From positions 1 through 64,000 of the forward strand of contig CAMLLD010000024.1 of assembly GCA_946480785.1 (NCBI GenBank): DNA of 64,000 bases, in the 5' to 3' direction. The position numbers and the translations under genes are program-made. This DNA is from an uncultured Blastocatellia bacterium (lineage in GTDB: Bacteria; Acidobacteriota; Blastocatellia; Pyrinomonadales; Pyrinomonadaceae). Below, piece by piece: positions 25,717-34,717 of this stretch. Numbering within the stretch: position 1 is the stretch's first letter; every line of letters begins with the position of its first letter. Under the pieces are notes generated by a model. It did no database searches. It was not told the origin of the DNA and saw only the letters and a program-made list of their open reading frames with translations.

Positions 25717-27348
25717 ATGAAGAAGCTTCACGCGGTATTTATGATTTTCGTTTTGTGTGCCGTTTCCTCGCTGCCGTTGATGGTCCACGCTCAGAGTGAG
25801 GTGGCTGAACAACATCGGGCCGAGATTAGCTACCCCATCAAGTTCGATAAAACCCCCAAACCACTGCGCGAGATGTTTGATAACGGCGAAAAGCAAAAGC
25901 CCGCTCGCGGCGGCAAGGACTTTGAGCCGGGACGACCGGAACCGGTGGGCAATCAAAATCGGGAAACGATCGATCCGCTCGCAGACAGGAGCGTTAGTTC
26001 TCCGTCAGCACTCGCCGAGCCGAAGGCTGCAACCGTCGGAACCCCGGTAGATCCGGCCGCCCGCGTTGCGCCGCCTGACACGACCGGTGACGTCGGACCA
26101 AACCATTATGTGCAATGGGTCAACCTGCGTTACGCCGTCTACACGTTGACGCGCGACGCCAGCAATAACATCACGGCTTTCAATCTCGTGCCGGGCTTTC
26201 CGAAGAACGGCAACACGCTTTGGTCAGGTTTCGGTGGCCGTTGCCAGAGCGACAACGACGGCGATCCGATCGTGCAGTACGATCAACTCGCCGACCGCTG
26301 GATCCTGACTCAGTTTGCGGTTTCCGCGACGCCGTACACGCAGTGCGTCGCCGTTTCCACGAGTCCCGATCCTACGGGCACTTACTTCCGCTACGCCTTC
26401 TCGTACAGCAGAAACTTCCCCGACTATCCGAAGATGGGCGTTTGGCCGGATGCGTATTACATCACTTACAACATGTTCCGGAATGGCTCCTCGTACATCG
26501 GCAATCAGGTCTGCGCTTTCGAACGCGCGCAGATGCTGGTCGGCGGTGCGGCGCGTCAGGCTTGCGCAATGACGAGCACGAGTCAGGCTAGTCTGGTGCC
26601 GTCGGATCTCGAAGGATCAGCGTTGCCGCCGGCGAATACGCCAGGCTTGTTGCTGAGCATTACGAGTACGGCTCTTAACTTCTTCCGCTTTACGGTCAAC
26701 TGGGGCGCCGGCACCGGAACGTTAACTGGTCCAACAGCGATTGCCGGCGTAGCCGCGTTTAGTCGTGCTTGCAGCGGCGGCGTTTGCATTCCGCAGCCGG
26801 GTACGACGAACAAGCTCGACTCGTTAGGTGATCGATTGATGTATCGCTTGAGTTATCGGAATATTGCCGGTAGCGAGAGATTGGTGATCAATCATTCCGT
26901 CACCAGCGGTACAGGTGTCGGCGTGCGCTGGTACGAATTAACCAACGCGATCGGGCAGACGATGGCCAGTGCTACGCCGGTCATCCGGCAGCAAGGTACG
27001 TTCGCGCCGACGAACGACTTCCGCTGGATGGGTAGTGCCGCTATCGATAAGACGGGCGGCATCGCCATCGGCTACAACATCTCGAACGCGTCGAGCATCG
27101 TTCCGAGCATTCGTTATGCGTATCGTGGTCCAGCCGATCCGTTAGGAACGCTCGGCAACGAGACGACAATCCTGGTGGGCAGCGGCATTCAAACCGCTAC
27201 CCTCACACGCTGGGGCGATTACAGCACGATCAGCGTCGATCCTGTCGACGGCTGCACGATGGTGTTCACGTCTCAGTTCCAACCAGCGAATGGAAACTTC
27301 AACTGGGCTACCTACATCCATTCGTTCAAACTATCCACGTGTCTATAG
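25717..27348 (+). CDS. Large secreted protein, propeller-like, unknown function
   Basis: A 543-aa exported protein. The ATG at 25717 follows GGAGGAAG; residues 1-26 form a signal peptide ending VHAQS. After a Pro/Lys-rich linker (about 30-120), the mature domain begins PPDTTGDVGPNHYVQWVN and carries repeated Asp-rich loops such as DNDGDPIVQYDQLADRWIL, then DYPKMGVWPDAYYITYNMF. Paired cysteines suggest disulfides outside the cytoplasm. Similar architectures occur in secreted Acidobacteria and Chloroflexi proteins, but no function is assigned. A strong terminator follows. Confidence 0.78.
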   Translation: MKKLHAVFMIFVLCAVSSLPLMVHAQSEVAEQHRAEISYPIKFDKTPKPLREMFDNGEKQKPARGGKDFEPGRPEPVGNQNRETIDPLADRSVSSPSALAEPKAATVGTPVDPAARVAPPDTTGDVGPNHYVQWVNLRYAVYTLTRDASNNITAFNLVPGFPKNGNTLWSGFGGRCQSDNDGDPIVQYDQLADRWILTQFAVSATPYTQCVAVSTSPDPTGTYFRYAFSYSRNFPDYPKMGVWPDAYYITYNMFRNGSSYIGNQVCAFERAQMLVGGAARQACAMTSTSQASLVPSDLEGSALPPANTPGLLLSITSTALNFFRFTVNWGAGTGTLTGPTAIAGVAAFSRACSGGVCIPQPGTTNKLDSLGDRLMYRLSYRNIAGSERLVINHSVTSGTGVGVRWYELTNAIGQTMASATPVIRQQGTFAPTNDFRWMGSAAIDKTGGIAIGYNISNASSIVPSIRYAYRGPADPLGTLGNETTILVGSGIQTATLTRWGDYSTISVDPVDGCTMVFTSQFQPANGNFNWATYIHSFKLSTCL

Positions 27349-27373
27349 AGCGCGGTGCCCGCACGTGAAAGCG

Positions 27374-27401
27374 AGGGCCGTCCTTCGGGGCGGCCCTTTT
27401 T
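27374..27401 (+). terminator. Rho-independent terminator after the secreted protein
   Basis: GGGCCGtCC-TTCG-GGGCGGCCC followed by TTTTTA, 26 bp after the stop codon: a GC-rich stem with a UUCG loop and a T tract. Confidence 0.88.
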
Positions 27402-27437
27402 ACATTTCCCGCGGTTCTCATTTACCATCACCCGCTT

Positions 27438-28472
27438 ATGCCGCTCTGGCAGGACTACATGCACCGGCGCGAACGCTGGTATCACGATCGCGACAACAAC
27501 CGGCTCGTGCGGCCGTTTGAATGGGGACTGGAGTACGTGCTCGACCACGTCAACGGCGACGATCCGCGACACGTTCTGGCGCAACACGCCGCGCGCGTGA
27601 TGCAGGCGAGCGATGAGTTTTATGCGTTGCCGGAAATCTCAGACTATCGGCTGGAAGGCGACCAGTTAACCTGGACCAGCGCGATCGAAACGCCGTCGCC
27701 GGAAAACAACCTCGCGCGAGCGCGCTACTTCCCCGCGAAGACCAAAAACGGCAAACGATCGCGCAAAGCCGTTGTCGTGTTGCCGCAGTGGAATGCGCAA
27801 CCGCAGAGTCACGTCGAGGCTTGCCGCATCTTCAACATGATCGGCATGGCGGCGCTGCGGCTGACGCTTCCTTACCATCAACAACGTAAACCCGCCGAGC
27901 TCGAGCGCGCCGATCACCTGGTTTGCACGAACATCGGGCGCACGATTCAGTCGATGCGGCAGGCGGTGCTCGACACGCGCGCGGCCGTGCGCTGGCTGAA
28001 GAATGAAGGCTTCGAGCAGATCGGGATCTTAGGGACGAGCGTGGGTTCGTGTATCGCGTTTCTGGCTTTCGCGCACGAGCCGGATCTGAAAGCGGGCGCT
28101 TTCAATCATGTGTCGGGTTACGTGGCCGACGTCGTTTGGCACGGACTCTCCACCGCGCACGTCCGCGCCGGGTTTGCCGATCATTTATCGCTGGATGAGC
28201 TGCGCACTTACTGGAAGCCGATCAGCCCGCTGCCGTTCATGCCGCGCATGAAGACGATGGGCCATCGTCCGATTCGTTTTATCGTCGCGCGTTACGACCT
28301 GACGTTTCCCCTCGATCTTTCACACGAAGCGATTGCCGAAGCGCGGCGAAACGAGTTGCCGCTCGACGTCGTGTGGCTGCCTTGCGGCCACTACACGACC
28401 GGCGAGCTGCCGTGGAAAGCGATCGACGCCTGGAAGATCGCTACGTTCTTCCGCAAACAATTCCGCGATTAA
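27438..28472 (+). CDS. Alpha/beta hydrolase family protein
   Basis: A 344-aa soluble hydrolase. The nucleophile elbow is GILGTSVGSCIAFLAF (serine at about residue 201), and the C-terminal LPCGHYTTGELPWKAIDAW provides the histidine. An N-terminal helical segment (about 1-90, MHRRERWYHDRDNNRLVRPF) is specific to this subfamily, which is annotated only as abhydrolase. No signal peptide, so it is probably cytoplasmic. The 3' end abuts the convergent M49 peptidase stop by one base. Confidence 0.82.
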   Translation: MPLWQDYMHRRERWYHDRDNNRLVRPFEWGLEYVLDHVNGDDPRHVLAQHAARVMQASDEFYALPEISDYRLEGDQLTWTSAIETPSPENNLARARYFPAKTKNGKRSRKAVVVLPQWNAQPQSHVEACRIFNMIGMAALRLTLPYHQQRKPAELERADHLVCTNIGRTIQSMRQAVLDTRAAVRWLKNEGFEQIGILGTSVGSCIAFLAFAHEPDLKAGAFNHVSGYVADVVWHGLSTAHVRAGFADHLSLDELRTYWKPISPLPFMPRMKTMGHRPIRFIVARYDLTFPLDLSHEAIAEARRNELPLDVVWLPCGHYTTGELPWKAIDAWKIATFFRKQFRD

Positions 28473-30143
28473 TTACTTCGCCAGCGGAAACATCGGCTCG
28501 ATGTCCACCGGCACGTCCTTCAACTTGTCGAGCGCCTGCTGCATCGCCGGCCTGATCACCGCGTACTTATCGAGCATCGACTTCGCCGTCTCGTAAGATC
28601 CTTCCGCCTCCAGCGTCAGCAAATCGTGCGTCAGCTTCGTCACGGCGTCCTTGATCTTCGCGTGATCGACGCTGAACGTTCCCTTCGCTTCGTTGTAGCG
28701 AATCGCGCCTTCGTCGGTCAGGTAGTTGAACTGCATCGCCACGCCGCGGCCGTGCGCTTCCGCGATGCCGAAACGCACCGAGCGAAACATGCTCGCGAGA
28801 TACGTCGTGTAGAGCGTGCGTTCCATGCCCTTGTCGATCACACCGTGGTCGATCATGTATTGCAGCGCCCACAGTCCGGTCATGTCGGCCTTCGCTTCTT
28901 CGATCGCGGAATACAGTTCCTTCAACTGCTTGCGCACGGTCGTTTCCTGGCCGCTGACAGTGATGTTGTGCGGCCCGAGTCCGTGCATCAGCTCGTGACA
29001 GAGGATGTGCGTGAAGAACGAGTCAAACGAAAGCGCCGCCTGTTCGCTCGGCTCCAGAACCACGCGCGAGATCGGGATGAGCGTCTTGTTGAACTTCGCG
29101 TCCTGCACGTTCTTCAGCATGACGCGCTTCGAGCCCTTCTCTTTCACGACGCGCTCGTCGTTCGGCAGATTGAACGCGGCCGTTTGCACGCCGCTGTTTC
29201 CCTCGCCCGAACCGAACACTTCGTTCACCACGCGAATCGGCGACGCCGCGCCGAGCTTCGGGTTGCGATATTTCGGATCGAGCGGCAGATTGTTTTCGAG
29301 CTCCTGCAAGTGGCCGCTGAAGCGCGCGAGCTTCGCGGTTTCCGCATCGTCGCGAATCGTGATGTACGACTCGAACGCCGCTTTGTAACTGAACAACTCG
29401 TCTTCGTAAGTCTCGTATGGACCAATCGTCACGTCGATCGGCGCATCGAGATCCATCCACGCTACGTCGCTCTCATAGTAATCGTCGGAGCCGAACGCAT
29501 CCGCACGTTTGTTCAGAAAATTTTTGAGCGTCGCATTGGTCGTCAACGCAGCCGCTTCACGCAGCAGACGCGCGGCGGGTTCGAGATACTCTTTGTAAGC
29601 CTGGCTGTAAGGCACAACCGTCAGCTTGCGATCCTCGCCGCGACGGATGAGCCAGAAGAAGCCGGTGGCTTTTTGTTTGTCCGCGTCCGAAAGCGTTTGC
29701 ACCCACGCGTTGAACTCATCCTTCGTCATGTCCGCGGGATAGTAGTTCGCTTCGTGCGGCTTCTCGGCCGGCACGCCTTCGATGAACGGCTCGTTGTTGT
29801 CGAGCCGCGACCACGGACCATCGTTGATGTAGAAATAATGGAGCCGTTCGCGGCCGGCGGGCGTCTTGTCGGCCAGCAATTTCTTTTCGAGTGCGTCGTT
29901 GCCGCTCCACACCTGTCGCAGAAAGAGCGGATCGAGCAGCTTCGCCGCGGCGATGATTTTGTAGAGCGCCTGGAGATCCTTCGGCGTCAGCTTCGAGACG
30001 TCGGCCGTTAAGGTTGTTGGTGCAAACCGCGCGATCTTCTTTGCGAGATCCGCATCGCCGGTTGGCTTGGAGTTTTGTGCTGTCAGAGTTGTGGCGATTA
30101 ATCCCATAGTGATAAAGAAACTGACGATTCGTTTTGTGGTCAT
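28473..30143 (-). CDS. M49-type dipeptidyl-peptidase III-like metallopeptidase
   Basis: A 556-aa exported protein (signal peptide 1-22). The zinc motif is CHELMHGLGPH at about 380-395, and a second motif EEAKADMTGLWAL lies some 30 residues later, matching the EExxAD glutamate ligand of family M49. In classical DPP III the first motif is HEXXGH; here it is HELMH, a shorter HEXXH, as in several bacterial relatives. It would remove dipeptides from oligopeptide N-termini in the periplasm. It sits 1 bp downstream of the aldolase-like gene, on the same strand. Confidence 0.83.
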   Translation of the reverse strand: MTTKRIVSFFITMGLIATTLTAQNSKPTGDADLAKKIARFAPTTLTADVSKLTPKDLQALYKIIAAAKLLDPLFLRQVWSGNDALEKKLLADKTPAGRERLHYFYINDGPWSRLDNNEPFIEGVPAEKPHEANYYPADMTKDEFNAWVQTLSDADKQKATGFFWLIRRGEDRKLTVVPYSQAYKEYLEPAARLLREAAALTTNATLKNFLNKRADAFGSDDYYESDVAWMDLDAPIDVTIGPYETYEDELFSYKAAFESYITIRDDAETAKLARFSGHLQELENNLPLDPKYRNPKLGAASPIRVVNEVFGSGEGNSGVQTAAFNLPNDERVVKEKGSKRVMLKNVQDAKFNKTLIPISRVVLEPSEQAALSFDSFFTHILCHELMHGLGPHNITVSGQETTVRKQLKELYSAIEEAKADMTGLWALQYMIDHGVIDKGMERTLYTTYLASMFRSVRFGIAEAHGRGVAMQFNYLTDEGAIRYNEAKGTFSVDHAKIKDAVTKLTHDLLTLEAEGSYETAKSMLDKYAVIRPAMQQALDKLKDVPVDIEPMFPLAK

Positions 30144-30144
30144 C

Positions 30145-31497
30145 TCACAATGCCTGCCTGTTTTTTAGAATCTTGACGAACGAGGCCGAGCGCAGCTCCG
30201 GCAACGTCAAGCCCGAGAGCTTGAGCGCTTCCGCCTCCGTGAGCGCGCCGCAATTGATCGCGCGCAGGAAATAGTTGAGCAGTCCTTGTCCGGTCGCCGC
30301 GTCGTCGAACACGTCGCCGACGAGCGTGGCTTTCGCGGCCTTTTCGACGAAGTTCTTCAAACGCTCTGAAGCGGGCGCGAGACTTTCGAGGAAGAACGTG
30401 TAAACCGCCGCGTAGCGCGTCGGCAGTTGCGCCGGATGCAGATCCCAGCCTTGATAGAAACCGTTGATGAGCGAGTGTTGAATGTGATCGAAATGCAGCT
30501 TCCATGCGCGGTGGACCACTTCGCGATTCTCCTCGATCTGCTGTGGCGTTAACTGTGGACCACCCTCGGTAAAACGATGCGGCGGCACGGGCATGATGTT
30601 GGTCGCGCCGTCCGACAGCCAGATGCCGGTGCCCGCGAAAGAGACTTGCATCATCGACTTCGCGAAGTCGCAGGCGGGATGCATCATGTGCTGGTGCGCG
30701 GCGGTGATGTTGCAGCCGGCGGTGTAGTCGTAGGTGCCGAAGTGCGCCGCGATGCAGCGGCCGTTCGCCGCGCTAAGCAACAGCGGCAGATTGATCTCGC
30801 CGTTGCTGTTGATGATCGACTGCGTGGTCTCGATCATCATTTCAAACTTGAGACTTCCCGCCGCGAGGCCTGTTTTCGTTTCGAGACGTTCGAGCAACGT
30901 GGCGAGCGTTGCGGCTTGCTGCGGTATCGTGATCTTCGGCAACGTCACGACGAAGTTGTTAGGCAAGCGGCCGTTGCTTTCTGCGAGCAACGTGGAAACG
31001 AAGATGTCGAGCGTGCGAAAACTACGTGCACGCAGCTCTTCGTTGAAAGGCTTAATGCGAATGCCGATGAACGGCGGCAGCGTTCCTTCCTTGCTGCCCT
31101 TCGCGACCTCCACCGCGGCGGACGCAGCGTGACCGTCTTCTTCGTCGTCGGGCCGATTGCCGTAGCCGTCCTCGAAGTCGATGCGGAAATCTTCGACAGG
31201 TTCACGTTTCAACTTCTCAATCACGCGGTTGTAGATCGTTTGCGGATCGGCGCCGCGAATATTCAGCGCCTCCGCAAAAGTGAGCGCGTCCGGCGCAAAC
31301 TGATCGAGCGCGCGTTGCGCGAGCTGGCCGAGGCGCTGGGCGGAATCGGCTTTGAACAAGTGCGCGCCGCCGTAAACCGTGTGCACCGGTTGGCGGCGGC
31401 CGGTCTCGCCGTTGTAAAGCCGCGTAAATTCTTCGTTCGCCTGCCGCAGCGGCGTGATGACGTCCGACAAATCCTCGTCTGAAAAAGATGATTTCAT
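30145..31497 (-). CDS. HpcH/HpaI aldolase-like protein (DUF6986 type)
   Basis: A 450-aa TIM-barrel protein. Landmarks are DFRIDFEDGYGNRPDDEEDGH (acidic Mg2+-binding stretch), FIGIRIKPFNEELRARSFRT, FEMMIETTQSI and HFGTYDYTAGCNITAAHQHM, which resemble the citrate-lyase beta/HpcH superfamily and the family known as DUF6986. A C-C lyase activity is likely; substrate unknown. It is followed within 2 bp by the M49 peptidase, so both may be transcribed together, though their functions are not obviously linked. Confidence 0.78.
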   Translation of the reverse strand: MKSSFSDEDLSDVITPLRQANEEFTRLYNGETGRRQPVHTVYGGAHLFKADSAQRLGQLAQRALDQFAPDALTFAEALNIRGADPQTIYNRVIEKLKREPVEDFRIDFEDGYGNRPDDEEDGHAASAAVEVAKGSKEGTLPPFIGIRIKPFNEELRARSFRTLDIFVSTLLAESNGRLPNNFVVTLPKITIPQQAATLATLLERLETKTGLAAGSLKFEMMIETTQSIINSNGEINLPLLLSAANGRCIAAHFGTYDYTAGCNITAAHQHMMHPACDFAKSMMQVSFAGTGIWLSDGATNIMPVPPHRFTEGGPQLTPQQIEENREVVHRAWKLHFDHIQHSLINGFYQGWDLHPAQLPTRYAAVYTFFLESLAPASERLKNFVEKAAKATLVGDVFDDAATGQGLLNYFLRAINCGALTEAEALKLSGLTLPELRSASFVKILKNRQAL

Positions 31498-31526
31498 AGG
31501 GGTCTAAACACTGACGAAAACGTTTA

Positions 31527-31556
31527 TTGACACGGTGCGCTGAGCTTCGCTATTTT
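31527..31556 (+). promoter_or_regulatory. Sigma-70-like promoter
   Basis: TTGACA (31527-31532) and TATTTT (31551-31556) with 18 bp between them, upstream of the secreted-protein gene at 31630. The -35 is consensus. Confidence 0.5.
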
Positions 31557-31629
31557 TCTTTCGGACCTTCCCGCGGGTTCTGTCCCAAAACTCACCTATA
31601 AAAATCCTGACGTTCGGAGAACCATCGCA

Positions 31630-32232
31630 ATGCGAAAACTGATTCTTGTTTTGGGTTGTGCCCTGGCACTCGTGCATCCTACTGCAATCCTGTCGCAGGT
31701 CCAATCAGGCGCACCGGCCGCGCAAAAGCCCGTCAATCATGGCGGCAAGATTGACTCGAAGTACGATGGGTTCAATCACGAGACCGTGGTGCGTCTGCAG
31801 AAGATGAAAGTCACGTGCGACGGTATCAAAGACAACTTCGTCAAAGACGGGTGCGTCAGCATCGAAGTCAGCCTGCATTGTCCCGGCGTCCAGCTCAACT
31901 ATGTGCGCAACGTCACGTTGCAGATCATGTTTGAGAACAAAGACTGGGTGCACGGTCATCCGCTCGATCAGCGCGACTTGCGCGTGGTGATCGATACCGA
32001 CACGTTTAAGCTCGGCCGGATGCAACTCGCGAATACCGCGGTGCCGGGAAAGTGGGACACGAAGCTCGAAGTGTTGGAAGCGACGATTCCGTACGCGGTG
32101 TTCAAGAAGATCGCGCAGTCGGAGGCGGTGGAAATGCAGGTGGGCCGAAGCGCGTTTGAGTTGCGCGAGAAGAACCGTTTGGCGTTGCGTGATTTGGACA
32201 GTCGCGTGATCGACACGCGCGCGAAGAACTAG
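31630..32232 (+). CDS. Secreted protein of unknown function
   Basis: A 200-aa protein with a signal peptide (1-22) and a compact beta-rich mature region. Two cysteines flank VTCDGIKDNFVKDGCVSIEV and a third lies in SLHCPGVQL. The C-terminal half (RDLRVVIDTDTFKLGRMQL... VEMQVGRSAFELREKN) has alternating hydrophobic residues. No family recognised; I have the impression of a lineage-restricted envelope protein. The nearest promoter match is at 31527-31556. Confidence 0.75.
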   Translation: MRKLILVLGCALALVHPTAILSQVQSGAPAAQKPVNHGGKIDSKYDGFNHETVVRLQKMKVTCDGIKDNFVKDGCVSIEVSLHCPGVQLNYVRNVTLQIMFENKDWVHGHPLDQRDLRVVIDTDTFKLGRMQLANTAVPGKWDTKLEVLEATIPYAVFKKIAQSEAVEMQVGRSAFELREKNRLALRDLDSRVIDTRAKN

Positions 32233-32263
32233 CGACACGGTTGCGGGTAGCAACCGGTTGCGG

Positions 32264-32848
32264 TTAACGACACATCTGCCAGAACTTGATCGGTTGCACC
32301 GGGTGAACCAGCATCAGGAGTTGCAGCAGCAGACTGTCGTGAATCCACAGTATCAAGATCACTTCCAGCACTAGAAACACAATCACCGCGCGCTTCACGC
32401 CGAGGCGTCGCGCGATGAGAACCCCCACGACAGCGCACGTCACATCACCGAACGAGTTAACGATCGTGTCGCCCGTGTAACCGAGCGCCGCGGTCTCCGC
32501 GCGATAGCGGTCGATCACGAACGGCGTGTTCTCAAAAACCTCCCACGCCGCTTCGAGCGTCAAGGCGAGCCAAAGCTGCCACGCCGGCGCGAGTTGTCGC
32601 GCTTGAACGCCGCGCGCGATCAGCGCCACCAGCCAGAACAACAGAAACCCATGCAGAATGTGAGTGAAGCTGTAAGGATCGAAGAGTTGTTGTGAGTTAG
32701 TGGAGCTGCACGTGTCGCCACTCCAAACGCGAAACACGCCACACGTGCAGAAGACAAAACGCCCTTCGAGCCACAGCAGCAGCGCCAGCGAAAACAGCGA
32801 CACCGCGATGGCGATGAACGGCGCGCGACTGCGGTTCGGGTCTGTCAT
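32264..32848 (-). CDS. DUF2585/UPF0314 family membrane protein
   Basis: A 194-aa protein with four or five hydrophobic helices. The core string is DPYSFTHILHGFLLFWL and the region LTLEAAWEVFENTPFVIDRYR followed by YTGDTIVNSFGDV, which is the signature of DUF2585. Conserved histidines, glutamates and asparagines in the membrane suggest an enzyme or metal site, but function is not established. Confidence 0.87.
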   Translation of the reverse strand: MTDPNRSRAPFIAIAVSLFSLALLLWLEGRFVFCTCGVFRVWSGDTCSSTNSQQLFDPYSFTHILHGFLLFWLVALIARGVQARQLAPAWQLWLALTLEAAWEVFENTPFVIDRYRAETAALGYTGDTIVNSFGDVTCAVVGVLIARRLGVKRAVIVFLVLEVILILWIHDSLLLQLLMLVHPVQPIKFWQMCR

Positions 32849-32891
32849 CCGCGGCCCAGTTTACGCGACACGGTCCAACAGTCAAATTTTT

Positions 32892-33383
32892 CTACGGCTG
32901 AATCACGATGTCGCCACCGGCCGGCAGGATTGTCAGCGGTTCTCCATCGTGACAATCAAAATCCGGCGTCGGCGTGACGAACAACGGCGTGATCGTGTCG
33001 CCACCGAAGAAAGGAAACAACTCGAAATCGGTCGCGGCAAAGATAACGTTCGTCGATTTTGGAAAACCGGGATCGTCACTATGTTGCACGCGGCCGGTCA
33101 TGACCGCGACACCACCGTCAACGTTCAGGCAATCGATCTTCACAACGACCTGCGTCTGCGTTGTCAAATTATCAAACTCCGCCCGGCCGTTTGCGTGATC
33201 GTTCTTGTTGGCCCGCGCGTCAAACGAGTAGCTGAATGTTTCCGTGCGCAGACCATTGAAGAAACTGAACCCACCCGACCCGAAAGCTGAAGATCCATGG
33301 TCCGGTGCAGTAGCTGAGGACGGTTGAGTTGCGAAAGCGACGACGATGATGAGTGAGATCAGTAGAGGTGACAAGACTTTCAT
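32892..33383 (-). CDS. Secreted protein of unknown function
   Basis: A 163-aa protein from the ATG at 33383, which has GGAGGAGCC just upstream; a longer frame from 33449 is less likely. A signal peptide (about 1-26) is followed by a Gly/Phe-rich stretch (FGSGGFSFFNG) and a beta-rich region with one likely disulfide (KIDCLNVDG and FDCHDGEP). The profile resembles secreted proteins that report variant forms of a post-expression repeat domain in Actino- and Acidobacteria. No enzyme motif. Confidence 0.72.
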   Translation of the reverse strand: MKVLSPLLISLIIVVAFATQPSSATAPDHGSSAFGSGGFSFFNGLRTETFSYSFDARANKNDHANGRAEFDNLTTQTQVVVKIDCLNVDGGVAVMTGRVQHSDDPGFPKSTNVIFAATDFELFPFFGGDTITPLFVTPTPDFDCHDGEPLTILPAGGDIVIQP

Positions 33384-33484
33384 GACGGCTCCTCCGAGTG
33401 TTAAGGGTTGCCGGTTTACGAGGATGAGTGACGCCCCAGAGTGTAACACTCGCCGTTACTTCTTGCTTAACGCCAGCGACCAGG

Positions 33485-33715
33485 TCACTGGTCTTTGGCG
33501 ATGGAGTCTTTCAACTTCAGCGTGCGGATCAGGCGGTGGAGGTTGGTGGGGTGAATGCCGAGAGATTTTTGCGGCTTCGGTGTAGTTGCCGTTCGCGGAA
33601 TCGAGGGCGCGCAGGATGAATTGTTTCTTCATCTCGATGACGTTCGATCGCATTCTCAACTCGCGAACGTTGCCGGGCTGGAACTACATCATAGTGACCT
33701 TGAAGTAGAGAGCAG
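33485..33715 (-). pseudogene. Remnant of a sigma-54 activator C-terminus (Fis-type HTH)
   Basis: Three reading frames together rebuild the end of an NtrC-family regulator. PGNVREL (AAA+ R-finger end) continues after a one-base loss as ENAIER. A Fis-type helix then starts as VIEMKKQFILRAL...GNYTEAAK, and after an extra base resumes as LGIHPTNLHRLIRTLKLKDSIAKDQ-stop (stop at 33485-33487). At least two frameshifts and an internal deletion are needed, so this is a decayed gene. No intact AAA+ domain remains nearby. Confidence 0.75.
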
Positions 33716-33761
33716 AGGACAGGGGAAGGATTAAACCAGCTGAGTTGTCTATTTGCTCCCA

Positions 33762-34041
33762 TTAAGGCCGCAGGTCGCGCGCGCTGTGAATCAAAGCAAG
33801 AACCTGCACTTGAGCTATCTCAACTCCGTAAATAATTCGATCGTCCTTCGATAACTTCTCGGATTTCCGTCCGGTCGTACTCGGGCACCATTCGACCGGA
33901 ATTGGGGAATTTCGCAATCTGGATCGAACATCTCGTCAGGCGATCGATAATACGAACTGCATAATCGGGTGAGGTCTGAGCAACATAATCGTGAATTGCT
34001 TGAAGCTGCGCTAATGCTGAAGCCGTCCAAAGAACCTTCAC
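33762..34041 (-). pseudogene. RelE/ParE-type toxin, frameshifted
   Basis: The N-terminal 67 residues (MKVLWTASALAQLQAIHDYV through FPNSGRMVPEYDRTEIREVIEG) match RelE/ParE toxins. The frame then ends early as RSNYLRS-stop at 33820. In the +1 frame the missing end continues perfectly as DRIIYGVEIAQVQVLALIHSARDLRP-stop (33762-33764), the usual toxin C-terminus. A single-base insertion near 33848 explains this. The toxin is therefore probably inactive unless the base is an assembly error. It overlaps the antitoxin stop by ATGA. Confidence 0.82.
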
Positions 34042-34148
34042 GATGGCAATCCGAATTGCTTCCGCACGTCGGATACTTCAACGACTCTCCCTGCATCGCT
34101 ATCAGCCAGACCCGCTTCAATCGCTTGCCGAACATAGATCTCATGCAT
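34038..34148 (-). CDS. Short antitoxin partner of the RelE/ParE toxin
   Basis: A 36-aa peptide from ATG 34148: HEIYVRQAIEAGLADSDAGR then VVEVSDVRKQFGL. The C-terminal part resembles the toxin-wrapping end (GLADxxAGRVVxxEEVRxxF) of Phd/ParD-type antitoxins. A longer frame up to 34253 adds 35 residues without a clear DNA-binding fold, so the gene is either very short or truncated. Its stop overlaps the toxin start by 4 bp, the normal arrangement of such pairs. Confidence 0.55.
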   Translation of the reverse strand: MHEIYVRQAIEAGLADSDAGRVVEVSDVRKQFGLPS

Positions 34149-34273
34149 CAAATCATCCCAAGACAAGGTTATGTAGCCGGTCAATCTGTTCCTTGAAGAG
34201 ACTATCGCAAAACAAGGGTTGAGCAGTTTGGGCCACGAGTGTACTATCGTCAAAATCTCAAAGGAGGCTCCTC

Positions 34274-34717
34274 ATGTACTTCATCGTCGTTCTCACAATA
34301 CTTTTTGTTGTCTTCCTGGTATTTGGACGTCAATCAGCGTCCGTTAAGAGAGGCAGAAAATCCCGTCAGAGAATCTGGGAGGACACCGGTTCGGATCTTT
34401 CCTTACTGTCGACCATTCCGCCTCAGGATATCTCGCAGACTAATAACGTCCCTGACGTGAGTTACTACGATGGCTCAGCGGGTAATCAGGCTTCCGACAA
34501 TGTGGTAGATAGCGGAGTGAGTGTCAGTAATGTTGATTACGGAGCCGGTTATGATTCCGTGGGCGGTGATCTAGGTAGCGCCCTCGCAGGCGCGATAGAT
34601 CAGGGTGGCAGTAGTTTTAGCGGATTTGACAGCGGCGGTGATTTTGGCGGTGGTGGGGGTTTTAGTGGCGGCAGTGATTTTGGCAGCGGTGGCACTACTG
34701 ATGGAAGCACCGGCTAA
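34274..34717 (+). CDS. Single-pass membrane protein with Gly/Ser-rich tail
   Basis: A 147-aa protein. AAGGAGG precedes ATG 34274. Residues 1-17 form one hydrophobic helix (YFIVVLTILFVVFLVFG), then a basic stretch, then from about 60 onward an increasingly Gly/Ser/Asp-rich tail with GGDFGGGGGFSGGSDFG near the end. The low-complexity tail would be disordered and, by the positive-inside rule, cytoplasmic. No family recognised. Confidence 0.65.
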   Translation: MYFIVVLTILFVVFLVFGRQSASVKRGRKSRQRIWEDTGSDLSLLSTIPPQDISQTNNVPDVSYYDGSAGNQASDNVVDSGVSVSNVDYGAGYDSVGGDLGSALAGAIDQGGSSFSGFDSGGDFGGGGGFSGGSDFGSGGTTDGSTG

